A stretch of 64,000 bases of DNA, taken from the NCBI RefSeq assembly GCF_018873765.1, contig NC_057922.1:12847563-12911562 (forward strand), read 5' to 3'. The notes below the pieces were generated by a model. It searched no databases. It worked only from the letters and a program-made list of their open reading frames with translations, and had not been told where the DNA came from. The position numbers and the translations under genes were made by a program. The DNA is from Telopea speciosissima (lineage: Eukaryota; Streptophyta; Magnoliopsida; Proteales; Proteaceae). Shown here one piece after another: positions 8,901 to 18,605 of the stretch (positions are counted from its first letter, which is position 1; the number at the start of each line of letters is the position of its first letter).

Positions 8901-11641
8901 TGTGACTGCAGCCAAACCCTACACTTACCCCTGAGAAAGCAAAACCTTGTTATTCCAACCCAACTGAAGCAGCAGATCTACTGCCTTTATATTACTCCTC
9001 TACTTCATCGGTTCATCCTAATAAGAAGAGATTTAATAAAGAAATAAAGAATAAAGACACCAAATCCTATCTTAGGAAAAGTTATCTTCTTTAACTACTA
9101 AAAATGTATGAGGGATGAACAACTTTTGTAAGAGTCTAATACCAACTTGTATCTAAACATATCTATTCTTGCCTTGTAAACATCCACACAAATAAACCCC
9201 TTGGAAATAAAAGAAATTACATAGAAACCCTCAATTGACTTTTGAATCCCAAGTGCTCTTCATCCTAATAAGACGAGATTTAATAAAGAAATAAAGAATA
9301 AAGAAACCCAATCCTATCTTAGGAACAGTTCTCTTATTTAACTAGACTAATCGAAATATTCAACTACTAAACTTGTATGATGGATGAACTACTTTCGTAA
9401 GAGTCTAATACCAACTTGTATCTAGACATATCTATTTTTGCCTTGCAAACATCCCACACAAATAGACCCCTTAGGAATAAAAGAAATTACATAGAAACCC
9501 TCAATTGACTTTTACATTCCAAGTGCTCATAATTTTGTACTACAATTTCACAATAAAGACATGCTCCCATGGCTATGGCTGTATGGCATAAGAGATATTT
9601 CTGTGTTATTCTTGATGTGTGGTTGCTCTAGCTTGGGTGTATGATAGGGAATAAAAATCAGATAGTGTGTAATATGAGAATATGGTAGCCATGCTTTGGT
9701 GTATCATACCATAATTATAGAAAATCCAATGTAATCTAATCCATCGTTGATGTAGTGAATGCGCTTCATGGCCAGTTTGATTTATGACCTTGGGAAAGCT
9801 CTGGCTTTTGGGTTGGATGTCATCATATGGTAAGGGGCATTTGGTTTAGGGGGGGGGGGGGGCACCCCAAACCCCCGTAGTTACACGTCCAGCTCCCACT
9901 CGGGGGGGGGGGGTATCCGTGCACCAGGCATGTGGGGGCCCATGGCCCAAAGTTGGGGGGAGTTGATGCAGTGAATGCGCTCCATTGCCAGGAATGGGAG
10001 GGTAGTTTAGTTCCACATCGGTCGCGTAGTGTACGACAGTTTGGCTTATGACCTTGTGATGGGCCTCTCCACCTTGAAGCTCAAGCTTTTGGGTTGGACG
10101 CCGTCAATCATCCTCTTGGGTCTCATCTTTTTTTATGAGTTACCTGACCTGTGGGGTTTAGAATGAACTTTATACTCCCTCAGTTAAAGACTTCACTTTG
10201 GGCTTTTTCGCTGTTCCAAATGTTAGCCCATTTCCAGAATGTAATGCATGAATTTCAGTTGCTTTTCCATTTTATCCATCATCACACTATATGAACTCGG
10301 GATCTGTGATGTAGATTAGGGCTAATATGAATAATTTAGAGAAAGTGCGAAGTTTGAATATTAGTAATGATTCCTTAACATGTGTAATTTTTTTTTTTCA
10401 GTAGACAATCTTTGTGGAGTCTGACCTTGGTGCAACGGTAAGGTTGCTCCATTGCGACCTAGTGGTTGCGGGTTCGAGTCGGGAAACAGCCTCTCCGCGA
10501 AATGGGGATAAGGTCGTGTATGACCCTACCCAGTCCCCATAGTGGCGGTAGCCTTGTGCACTGGGTACGCCCCTATTTAGGCAATCTTTGTTGAGCAGAA
10601 AGGAGTAGAGCTTTTATATGTTTTGGGAGTAGCGTACTTTAAAATGTACAATATTTGTGGAATAGAGGGAGTAGAGCTTTTATTTATATTGGGAATGACT
10701 CTTAAGTCATGTTTTAGGGTTTTATCATTCTCTTTATTCATCATACCCTGTTATTTATTTAGGACATAAGAAAGAAAAATTTGAAGTGGCTTTTGGTCTT
10801 CATTCTTTTATCGGGTTTTCCAGAAGTTATTTTCTGTGGGTACTTTTTCAACACTATCTAGTCAATGTCTTTGCAGATTCAAGAACTGCGGATGAGAATA
10901 ATGTGACACAGAAAGAAGCAAATGTTTTTGGAGAAAGAGTTGCTACTAATGGTCCTTCTCTTGCATCAAGGTGACCCCTATAAGGCCTGCTCAATCTATT
11001 TTCTTTTGTTGCATAATTTAGCTGGAATCATGATTTGAAGAATCGGTATCGGATCGGCTGATTCGTATTGGTATTGGTGGGGACCAATATCGATTCCTGA
11101 CTGATCCATATTGGTAGATCAGTACGAAACAAGGGTAAAAATGTAATAAAAATCCGATTTTTTTGAAGAATACAAGGGTAAATCCGTCCGATCCAGACCG
11201 ATATGGACCAATCGAGATTGGGATTGGTATCGGTCGAGACCGATACCGATTACTAAAACCCTGGCTGGAAGCCCAAAATTGTACTGGGAGAAAGAGTTAC
11301 TACTAATGATCCTTCTCTGCAGTTTGTCTGTAGGAGTAGATTCAGATCCTGGCCTAAGACTAGCTGAGGAGGAAGAACCAAATTCAATCAGTTCAGGCCA
11401 TGGGAAATTGAATTCAGGCACCCGTTTGGAGGATAACTGTGAACTTTCAAGTGAGGCTTTCATTGAGATTCCATGCATCGAAGAAACTGATAGCAGCATT
11501 GTCAGTGGGTCTCTAAACAGATCTGGCAAACAGTACGGAGATTCATTAGAAAACCCACTGCTGTTAAATTCAGATGAGAAGGGGGAGGTAAAGAAAATGG
11601 GGAAATACAGGAGGAGAAGTAGACGAAGGGGAAAAGCATAA
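2909..11641 (+). CDS. Unrecognised hydrophilic plant protein, seven exons, possibly 5'-partial
   Basis: I do not recognise this protein. Seven exons join without a stop: 2909-3203, 3270-3412, 3647-3740, 3908-3989, 5581-5723, 10877-10970 and 11323-11641 (TAA). Phases match at each junction and give 389 residues. The first exon opens with ATG directly after a pyrimidine-rich AG (2907-2908), so it may be internal, with earlier exons outside the window. The start peptide includes [19 protein letters not shown]. The middle is Ser/Thr/Asp/Glu-rich, and exon 5 has a Cys-rich patch (VCPVCEVVE). The C terminus is strongly basic ([12 protein letters not shown]), which might be a nuclear localisation signal (inference). 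No membrane segment or known catalytic motif is visible. The third exon uses a less usual AAG acceptor. Intron 5 (5.2 kb) holds many insertions. Intron 2 (3204-3269) is only 66 bases and stays in frame, so it could be retained. The exon model is inferred from splice sites and phase, not from homology. Confidence 0.6.
3990..5580. other. Intron 4 of the unrecognised gene, repeat-like filling
   Basis: The intron runs from the GT at 3990 to the AG at 5580. An A-rich tract lies at 4256-4282, followed by sequence that looks transposon-derived (about 4280-5160) but has no readable coding domain. No second gene is seen. Confidence 0.45.
5883..6538 (-). repeat. Retrocopy insertion with 13-bp target-site duplication
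   Basis: AGTATATATATTT occurs at 5883-5895 and again at 6526-6538. Between them on the minus strand lie a short leader, the eL32 reading frame, a 3' untranslated stretch and an A-rich tail (T-rich on + at 5896-5907) next to the left duplication. This is the structure of an mRNA retrotransposed by a LINE, inserted antisense inside intron 5 of the host gene. Confidence 0.8.
6070..6453 (-). pseudogene. RPL32: Processed retrocopy of 60S ribosomal protein eL32
   Basis: The 127-residue frame matches plant eL32, a structural protein of the large cytosolic ribosomal subunit, from [20 protein letters not shown] through [24 protein letters not shown] and LMMHNRTYC to [10 protein letters not shown]. 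The family is usually about 133 residues. Here six residues are missing after residue 20, just before ISVKTNW. The gene has no introns, whereas plant RPL32 genes normally do. Three changes replace basic positions with Cys or Trp ([23 protein letters not shown]), and at least two fit CpG decay. The leader keeps a telo-box (AAACCCTAA; 6463-6471 on +), a usual element of plant ribosomal protein gene leaders. The frame is open, so expression cannot be excluded, but the deletion and substitutions argue for a pseudogene. Confidence 0.85.
6590..6870 (-). mobile_element. RTE-type LINE 3' relic
   Basis: On the minus strand the sequence contains a decayed RWFGHVQ-like peptide followed by a basic stretch and a [13 protein letters not shown] ending, as in plant RTE LINEs and comparable to the copy at 2258-2806. 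Several stops and frameshifts are present. Boundaries are approximate. Confidence 0.4.
6871..9013. other. Intron 5 filling, no gene seen
   Basis: This part of intron 5 (5724-10876) is AT-rich and probably transposon-derived. A T- and C-rich stretch at 7800-7960 and the segment up to about 8400 resemble an old LTR, but I found no convincing primer-binding site or protease, integrase or reverse-transcriptase peptide. A G-run lies at about 8652-8662. Confidence 0.4.
9014..9531. repeat. Tandem duplication, two units of about 245-270 bp
   Basis: The block starting CATCCTAATAAGA at about 9014 recurs at about 9259. Both units contain AATAAAGAAATAAAGAATAA, CTAATACCAACTTGTATCTA and ACCCTCAATTGACTTTT in the same order. 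The second unit has a short extra piece near 9340. Divergence is modest, so the duplication is fairly recent. It lies in intron 5 of the host gene. Confidence 0.85.
9740..10115. repeat. Partial direct repeat ending in a TTTTGGGTTGGA motif
   Basis: The sequence GTGAATGCGCT begins two related blocks, at about 9756 and 9971. Both run through TTATGACCTTG to GCTTTTGGGTTGGA; the first is internally deleted. The longer copy carries GTTCCACATCGG and GGGCCTCTCCACC, which recur in plant LTR-derived repeats. G-runs at about 9848-9862 and 9902-9912 lie between the blocks. Confidence 0.6.
10416..10581 (+). mobile_element. Au-like SINE with 10-bp target-site duplication
   Basis: A tRNA-like head has an A box (ACCTTGGTGCAACGGTAAG) and a B box (GGTTCGAGTCG). 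It is followed by the Au SINE body (AACAGCCTCT, GGGATAAGG, CCTTGTGCACTGGGTACGCC). CAATCTTTGT flanks it at 10406-10415 and 10582-10591. The copy looks nearly full length. It lies in intron 5, in the sense orientation of the host gene. It is not a functional tRNA gene, because there is no 3' half of a cloverleaf. Confidence 0.85.
11029..11263. mobile_element. hAT-type MITE, GGTATCGG family
   Basis: The element begins CATGATTTGAAG and ends ACTAAAACCCTG. Subterminal AATCGGTATCGG (11041-11052) is the exact inverse of 11240-11251. The flanks GCTGGAAT (11021-11028) and GCTGGAAG (11264-11271) form an 8-bp duplication with one mismatch, the length expected for hAT transposases. It has no coding capacity. 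It makes up two thirds of the 352-base intron 6 of the host gene. Confidence 0.8.
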
Positions 11642-12152
11642 TGCTTCTGTTCGTTGTATCATTTAATGTACACTAAACTGGAAGAGATAGAGATGCATCA
11701 TTTAGGTTTTTCTTTAAACTTGTGGAGAAATGCTCACTGTTGAAGCCAAAAGGAAAACCGTCAATAGAGTCTAGTGTAGACAGAGTGTAGTCCTTTGCAA
11801 GTCCCCAATCACCACGCTATGTTGGTCCCCAAGTCTTTGAAAACCAAGTTTCTGTAGTACTCCTTTTGTGTATTTGTTTGATTCTCATGTTTGATGTACA
11901 GAATCAGGCTTGATTTTGAGTCTGGTCTAGATTTCAATTCAGAATTCCATCCAAACATGGTTTGGTCATGGATAGGTCGCAGTAACTATATAGCAGCAGA
12001 GACTGATTTTAGAATTTACCGTAATCATGGGCCCATGGCTTGTCTTATAGAGAAGATAAAAATAAAGCATGATAGACATTAAACAAAAGGACGACAGGAA
12101 CTTATCTCTATCCAACTGCGCTATAAGGATTAGTAATACAAATAAATTCCAC
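11642..12152. other. 3' flank of the unrecognised gene
   Basis: Probable 3' untranslated region followed by intergenic sequence. No clear polyadenylation signal stands out. Short frames on both strands have no recognisable features. Confidence 0.4.
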
Positions 12153-12378
12153 GGTCTTAAAAGCCGGTTAACCTTTTGGGAATGTTGTGTGGTTTGTGTG
12201 ATTACACTTACATTAAAAAACAAATGTGCGCCGTGTGTGCTGGGTGCGTGGGTTTTAGTCCCACATTGGGTGTGTGTGTGTGGAGTGGTGTATATCCGTC
12301 ATTTTATGGTCCTAAAAGTAGGTTAACCTTTTGGGATTGGGATGTGGTTTGTATGATTACACTTTCATCAAAAAAAAA
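12153..12378. repeat. Two 70-bp direct repeats about 155 bp apart
   Basis: GGTTAACCTTTTGGG followed by TGTGGTTTGT and GATTACACTT occurs at 12153-12220 and at 12308-12378. A GTGTGT-rich spacer with TTTTAGTCCCACATTGGG lies between them. The layout resembles a small LTR-like or TRIM element, but no primer-binding site is clear. Confidence 0.6.
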
Positions 12379-12489
12379 AAGAAAAAAAAAAAGACAAATA
12401 AAGATATCCAAAACCCATGTTAAATTACTATTTGTTTGTAACAGTACATCAAAGTAATAATTTACAGACGGATTATATTACAGTAAGGA

Positions 12490-12600
12490 GAAATGAACAC
12501 TACCTAGTCGTGTGGCTCCTGCACCTTGACATTGTAGCAGATGAAATTACTGTCCCACCCTCAATGAAATCAAATATAGTACCCATGTTGATGCTGCTGC
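12490..12600. repeat. Shared-core element copy (degenerate)
   Basis: Starts near GAACACTACCTAGTCGTGTG, passes a CTTGACATT-like block and reaches ATGAAATTACTGTCCCACCC at 12541-12560. This parallels the element copies at 16540, 18445, 20590 and 58725. A right arm is not evident. Confidence 0.45.
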
Positions 12601-12863
12601 ACCAGCTCTGATTGGCTGGTCCCCAAGCTGGTGCATGGACTACACAATCAAACACTGATCTCTTGCCCAATACAATAATACCACTCTTCGTGATTTCAAC
12701 TATTTATCAAGATTGGGATTAACGGATTATACCAAAACCATAGTTATATAATGAAAAGAATTTGCTTAGTTCTAGTTAGTGGGCTGGGCCGGCCTTCATT
12801 GCTGCCTAAGTATTAGCCAGGATTGGAATCAGCAAAGATCATGTACTCATATATCCCAGTATT

Positions 12864-15483
12864 TGTCACACCCCGCCTTGGACAGCCCAGGCATAGCATG
12901 AACCGATGCAGTCTTGTACCCAACCGAGCCAGGAACCTTTGTGCAGCACAATTACCGAGCACACACCACAGAGAATCTAAGCAGCGGAAAAATACTATGA
13001 ACTTAAAGATTTACATAAAAGTCCGTTACGGACCGAGTGATAAACTTATATACATATGTTCAATTAAGTAATCCAAAAACCCATATTTACAGTTATCCAA
13101 AAAGAGTATTTATATATATACTAAGTTCTATGTATATATAAAAGAGAACTATCAAAAGTAACGGCCTAATCCATTAGGCCCGCCTAAGAGAAGACACACA
13201 TGTCACAGATGCAAGACCCATCGTGTTCCTCGGGCTCTTGATCTGTGAAGTCCTCAAAACCATCATCCTCGAACTCACTGCCAGGCAGTCCGTCACCTGC
13301 ATAGTCATCTAAAGAAAGGGTTTCCTTGAGTGTGAGCTCACACTGAGCCCAATGAGGGGGAAAACACACAGCATACAAATGATGCATGAAACATATATTA
13401 TTAAAGGCAAATATCAATCACACTATATGATGCATGTTCAATTCCATTTTTATTAATCCACCTAACAAACAGACTAAGTCATTGGTTTGAACTACGGTAT
13501 CGACTTGAGGGGTACTTTGGGTCACTTCTTTTATCGCCGCTGCACTCCGTCAGCCAATACAAGTAGGGAGCCCGCCTCCACGCTTGGTACGTTGGCCTCA
13601 AACCTTCGGGCATACCCCGATAGTCAAGTACCCCTGACCCTGGGTTAAATCCCTTTGCTCCAGGCATCAGTAACCCGACTACCCAGCACCTGAACCCCTG
13701 CTGGTAAGGGTTGTAGTTCGGGGTTCCCATCCTAACCATGATTACTAGATGATGACATGCTGTGTTCAAGAGTGCACCGTGTTCCATATACACGTCCACT
13801 CAAGAACACATGGTCACACAAATCATGTTATGCATTTCCAAAACAATTTATCAAACACACCACAATAGTTCACAACCAGCCATCACTAAAGGAATCACAT
13901 CATCAGAAATACGCCAGTTTCATTACAGTAAATGGAATAATAAATACCCATACATTATAATAGCTGAATTTACATCTAGGCATAAGACATAAGCATTAAA
14001 AATGGAAGGTTCATACATATAAGAGAGACCAGATTTGAAATCCAAACACCAACATATAGGAAATTAGATATAAATCATCCACACAAGCAAACACCCCACT
14101 CACCTTGGGTGTCTTGATCAAGCTATTGAACCAAGTGTCCAAAACCAAAGAGAAAGAGTTCAATGCAGGTTCAATCCCCTAAATACAGAGGTACAAATAT
14201 GTTAAGACACCTCCTAAAAGGCTAGAACATCATCCTATTCCATTAAAGATCCCAAAAAGTCATTCAGGGGTGGCAGGAGCTTCTAGCTCTAGAAGGGCTG
14301 GTCAGCTTGCTCTGAAAAGCCAGCCCAGAAAACAGAGTTAAAACAGCAACTTATTTGACTGGGTTTTGTTTACTAGGCTTAGTTCAGCAGGCCAAAGGGG
14401 CTTAGGGAGGAGGAAAGAACACCCCATTTGGTTCCAAATAATCTAAATGAATGGATGATCAAGGAATCACTCATTCCATTACATATCTAACAAGAAATGG
14501 GACTGAATTGAAAAGGAATTTAAGAAATGAGTTGAAGAACTCAAAGATGGTAAAATGAAAGCTGTTTCATGAAGATCATATGAATTTGGAAACAAAACAG
14601 AAATTAATGCTTACCTATGGGTGGAGTAGAGTTAGATTTAGAAGGATTCTTGATCATGCAAGGCAAAATGAGTCATTAAGCTCCAACATTCATCAAGCTT
14701 CAGCCACCAGCTCACAAAACGTTTCCTACCTCTTAGCTTTGAGAAAAGAGTTCTCAAAGCTAAGAATGAGAATATATATTTAGCCCCAAGGACATGTTTG
14801 TAAAAGGGCAGAAATAGATGGGTTTCTCCATGATTTAAAAAGTGATTCAAAGCTTAGTGGAAGCCGATTCTGAAATAATTTATTAATACATAAGTTATCG
14901 ATATGTCGGGGTCGTACCAATACGACATGGGGTTTTACCAGATTTGATCGCATTGGACCCGCAAGGTATGACAAGGTATCGAGCGGACACGGCCAATCAT
15001 GGTAGGTCTGATTCGAGGCTGGCCGAAACAAGCATAGAATAATTAACTTATTTTAATTCTAAAATAGGTGTTATTACCTAATGTTCGGTGTGGTCAAGTG
15101 CCTAATGCACTTGGTAGCTAGTGGTGCGTAAAGGCCCATTGCTACCAGGAGGTCTTGAGTTCAAGTCTCCTGGTTCACATCCCACATCCCTCCCTACCTA
15201 TCAAAAAAAAAATATATTACCTAATATTCGGCATCTGACACTGATAATTGTTGCAAGTGGTCCGCCAAACATCTCTTGCACGCAAACCTTATATGCGACG
15301 GGCCACAGGGTTCCTCAGATTCTATCAAGGCCTTGTTCGATGGTTCCTCGGCACAAGGTGCAATAGGGTGCGGGTTCGTTTCAATGACGGGCAATGCCCA
15401 CCACGCGAAGACATATAATAGTTGAACTTGAACCAGGTATTACACCGGCTCGAATTAAAATTGCTTTAGAGGCGGGTTTCACA
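12864..15483. mobile_element. Candidate solo LTR of about 2.6 kb
   Basis: The left end is TGTCACACCCCGCC and the right end reads inversely as TGTGAAACCCGCC, so the ends are inversely similar and bounded by TG...CA. GTATT flanks both sides (12859-12863 and 15484-15488), a 5-bp duplication typical of LTR integration. No gag-pol peptides lie inside and there is no primer-binding site beside either end, so it is best read as a solo LTR. A GGGGTGTGACA end on the minus strand is common in plant Tekay-type chromoviruses, which would put it on the minus strand (inference). A SINE is nested within it. Short frames inside, such as that at 13184-13417 on the minus strand, are not considered genes. Confidence 0.6.
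15089..15215 (+). mobile_element. tRNA-derived SINE with 16-bp target-site duplication
   Basis: A tRNA-like head carries a GTGGTCAAGTGCC-type A box and a GAGTTCAAGTCTCC B box, and the element ends in an A-run (15203-15212). ATTACCTAATGTTCGG (15073-15088) and ATTACCTAATATTCGG (15216-15231) flank it with one mismatch. It is inserted in the candidate solo LTR, so it is younger than that element. It is a different family from the Au-like copies. Confidence 0.8.
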
Positions 15484-15488
15484 GTATT

Positions 15489-16126
15489 AAATCCCTAGAG
15501 GCATTATTAGTGTCTTTTGATTTTTCAGGCTTGGGCTCGTATAGGTTTAGGTTAGCCAAAGTATAAATCCAAGCTCCATTTAATCTGACTTTTTTGCATT
15601 TTTCTTCCAGCCCAGGTCCGACCTGAAAGCCTAATAGGTCTAGTCCAACTTTAAACCCACCCGAGTGCCAACAGGTCCTAGTCTCCTAGACCTGATCAGA
15701 GGGCTTAATGTTCAAATAAATTTGTTAGAATTAACCAAATAACCCCCTCTCCCAAAGAACGAGAATAAATGCTGATAAAGAGTCCCAAACACATAAAGAA
15801 TCAAAATCCAATCCAGTGAGAGAAAAGTACATAAAAAGATAGTTTAATGCAAGGAGGATCTCAGCTATCTGGAAGAAGAAGACTATCTCCATATATCCTA
15901 GTTGCATTGCATCGCATGAAATCTCCTATTTCATTACCTTTTCTTAAGAAAGTTTTTATTCCTCGAGGACCAATACAATTTTATTAGGGATTTTTAGATG
16001 GCAGACCGTAGAGTATATCCATAACAAATAGATATGCAATTCATCAAGAAGTTGACAAGGAGACAACTTGTAACGCAATTGGTTGCTGTCTTTCAGGTAG
16101 AGTGTAGGCTCCAAGGAGGTCATGGG
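15489..16126. other. Intergenic, no gene seen
   Basis: The 15520-15720 part contains repeated GGTC/CCGA-rich phrases of the kind seen in decayed plant transposons. There is no supported reading frame. Confidence 0.4.
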
Positions 16127-16384
16127 TAGGGGTGTAAATGAATAGCCGAAATCCGTTTCCATATCCGTTGAGCACTATCTGAATCCGTCCAAAAGCTAAA
16201 CGGATGCAGATACGGATAGGTTATAACTATCCGAAAAGCTATATTTACATGTAAACGGATAAAATATCCGATCCGTATCTGTGTCTGTATCCGTTTAGCA
16301 CTATTCGAATCCGACTGACAACTAATTGGATGCGGATGCAGATATAGCACTATCTGAGCCAAATCCAATCCGTTTACTTCCATA
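16127..16384. mobile_element. hAT-type MITE with TAGGGGTGTAAATG terminus
   Basis: The left end TAGGGGTGTAAATG is a common plant hAT terminus. The right end reads inversely as TATGGAAGTAAACG (10 of 14 matching). The flanks GTCATGGG (16119-16126) and ATCACGGG (16385-16392) agree at six of eight positions, with two transitions. The interior is filled with ATCCGT and CGGAT words in both orientations. No coding capacity. Confidence 0.65.
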
Positions 16385-16539
16385 ATCACGGGTTTGATTC
16401 TCCTATCTTTACCTTGTGCCATAAGGCAACCCCTTCTACCCCTCCGCCCACTTCTCTCCTCCCTCCTTCTAGTAGTTGTAGTCAAAGTCTCGTGGGGTAG
16501 TTATATAGGTAAGCCACCCAAAAAAAAAAAAAAGAAAGG

Positions 16540-16690
16540 ATGGAGGATTGATGTTAGGTCGCATGGTCTCTGTGCTTAGACACATGGAAGATGAAATGAC
16601 CATCCCACCCTCGTGAGCCACCCTTATTAGATGTCTATGCTCACACTTCCACTGGTAGACCACCTAGTTTTACCATGTAAAAGGGTGATG
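16540..16690. repeat. Shared-core element copy
   Basis: Contains CTTAGACACATGG followed by GATGAAATGACCATCCCACC (16590-16609), the best-preserved form of the core found across the window. An inverse of the left side is only weakly visible near 16660. Confidence 0.55.
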
Positions 16691-18444
16691 TGATAATTCC
16701 CACCATTAGATAGTTAGGGTATGACCTACATTGATCATTGTAGGGGTATTTCAGCTTGTTTCTTTATTTTAAAATTGTTTTTTTTTCAAAAGTTTGACCT
16801 CATTATTGGACTTTTCTAAACTTACAAGGACACTTTCCTAATGGGTGGGTGGTGGGGGGAACCAGTCCTCTTATAATCTCATTAAACAGATAGGGTGCTT
16901 TCTTTGACCCATTTGTATTTCCTAAAGTTACATTCCCAAGTGTGTATCATATTGCTAATGACCACTTTCTTGAGTGGAAAATATTTCAACTACTTTGCCT
17001 CCTCATTGGAATCAAAGAAAATCTAAGCAAATCCAACAATTTGCAATGCATTCCCTGACTCTGAAAACATTTAAAAAAAAAAAAAAAAAGAAATTAAAAG
17101 AGTGGAGAAACACAGACCAAAATGGTCCTTTAGAGCCTTATCTATTCTGATGTGTCATGGTGCTCCTGGCCAATGAATGTGCTTGATTCTTGTCCAGTTC
17201 AATTTGGACTTGGAACCTTCCCTCCCAACCATTACAAAGGTTTGCTTTAACAAAAGACATCATACTTCAAATACTAATTAGTATTGTTTAGACTTAAAAG
17301 ACACCATCAAATTGACTTTCAAAATTTCCCACTTCAAGAAGTTATGCTTATCCAATCCAATCCACTTAGGCATTCCAATGGCACAAACATCACTAAAATT
17401 AAAGTACTAATCCACCAACTTGGCTAAGTTTCCAAAGTGGATTTTGATGTTTATTTAAAACCCTAATAATTGGAATTTTGAAAAACCAAGATACATGGCT
17501 TCTTCTATAACCAGTTGCCTTTCCTCCACCAAAAAACAAAAAAGGTCTCTCTCTTTGTGTGCAGAGTTTATTCTATGGACCCAATTGTACCTTTCAAGAA
17601 GGAATCCTATGTTCTTATATATTAATGTAGGGAAGAAGTTCCTCACGATGCTCATGTATTATTGTCCTCTCATATGAATTTTTTTTATTATTTTTTTTCT
17701 CTTATTTTGATGACGTGGGCTCATGTGAATAATTATACCATTACCCACACCATCATTGGTGTGGTGAGGGAGATTCCCCTCACATTGATGTGTGAGGAAC
17801 CTTCTCTCATTAATGTATTAAATTAATTTTTTTATTAAAGCTAAATATCATTATGTTTAGTGACTTTTAGTGCTTCAGGGCCCACATAATTAGACACAAG
17901 TCCATTCAAGTGAAAGAGGATTCCTCACATCCTTCCACCTTATTAGTCATGTTTTAACTTATAATAAGTAATGGAGGAACCTATTAACCCCTTCCCCTCA
18001 AAAAAAAAAAGAAAAAAAAAGACTTATTTATGAGTTTAAAATAAGGACAAAGTTTAATTATGTGACAACTCAGTTGAGGCTAAAATTTTATTAATAGATC
18101 CCAAGACATTCTATTCACGAATTTCTGTCTAAATGGAATTACTCAAATGGTAAAATAAAACTTTAAAATAAATTGAAAAAGTGAGACTTATTGAAAATGA
18201 TGGATATGATGGAATATCAATACATAAAAGGGTATATGATTGAATTTGAGCATGAAATTTTATATATGTTCAATCTAGACGATTTCTTAGATATCCAATG
18301 GTCAGATTTAACAAATTACCCTTTCACATGCCACAATTAGAACTGTATATGTGGTTGATCCAAACGGTTTCCTAGATATCCAATGTTTGTAGTCAATCTT
18401 GATTATGCGCGCTAACAAATGAAAGTTATGCATTTTGATAATGG
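16691..18444. other. AT-rich intergenic DNA, no gene seen
   Basis: Homopolymer A-runs occur at about 17072-17088 and 18001-18019. Short frames near 17455-17677 overlap on opposite strands and look like chance. Confidence 0.5.
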
Positions 18445-18605
18445 GAAAGAGATCACTTACCTAGGCCTCCATAGTCTGCACGTGTGCGTTCGTCCCGGGC
18501 AAGATTTCTACCTTTTTATAGAAGTAGCACGGTACTAATACTGTTGTGTCTAGAGACAAGAGCCACGGAGGCCACGCAACTAGGTAGCGTTCTTTTTCCC
18601 TTAAA
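18445..18605. repeat. Shared-arm element, imperfect hairpin
   Basis: The left side GATCACTTACCTAGGCCTCC and the right side, which reads inversely as GAACGCTACCTAG then GTGGCCTCC, give an imperfect inverted repeat. The right half carries the CTAGACACA motif inversely. The termini match copies near 12490 and 58725. Confidence 0.5.

Noticed and set aside
9014..9531. CRISPR-like array
   Set aside because: Only two long units without regular short repeats and spacers, in a plant intron.
10416..10581. Possible tRNA gene
   Set aside because: A and B boxes belong to an Au-like SINE with target duplications; there is no complete cloverleaf.
13184..13417. 77-codon minus-strand frame with an acidic stretch
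   Set aside because: It lies inside the candidate solo LTR and has no recognisable domain.
14893..14935. GATATGTCGG/TACGACATGG words as another GGTATCGG MITE
   Set aside because: They sit within the candidate solo LTR and lack the CATGGTTTTAG termini.
15420..15498. Peptide reading VELEPGITPARIKIALEAGF on the plus strand
   Set aside because: It looks protein-like but spans the right end of the candidate solo LTR and has no partner exon.
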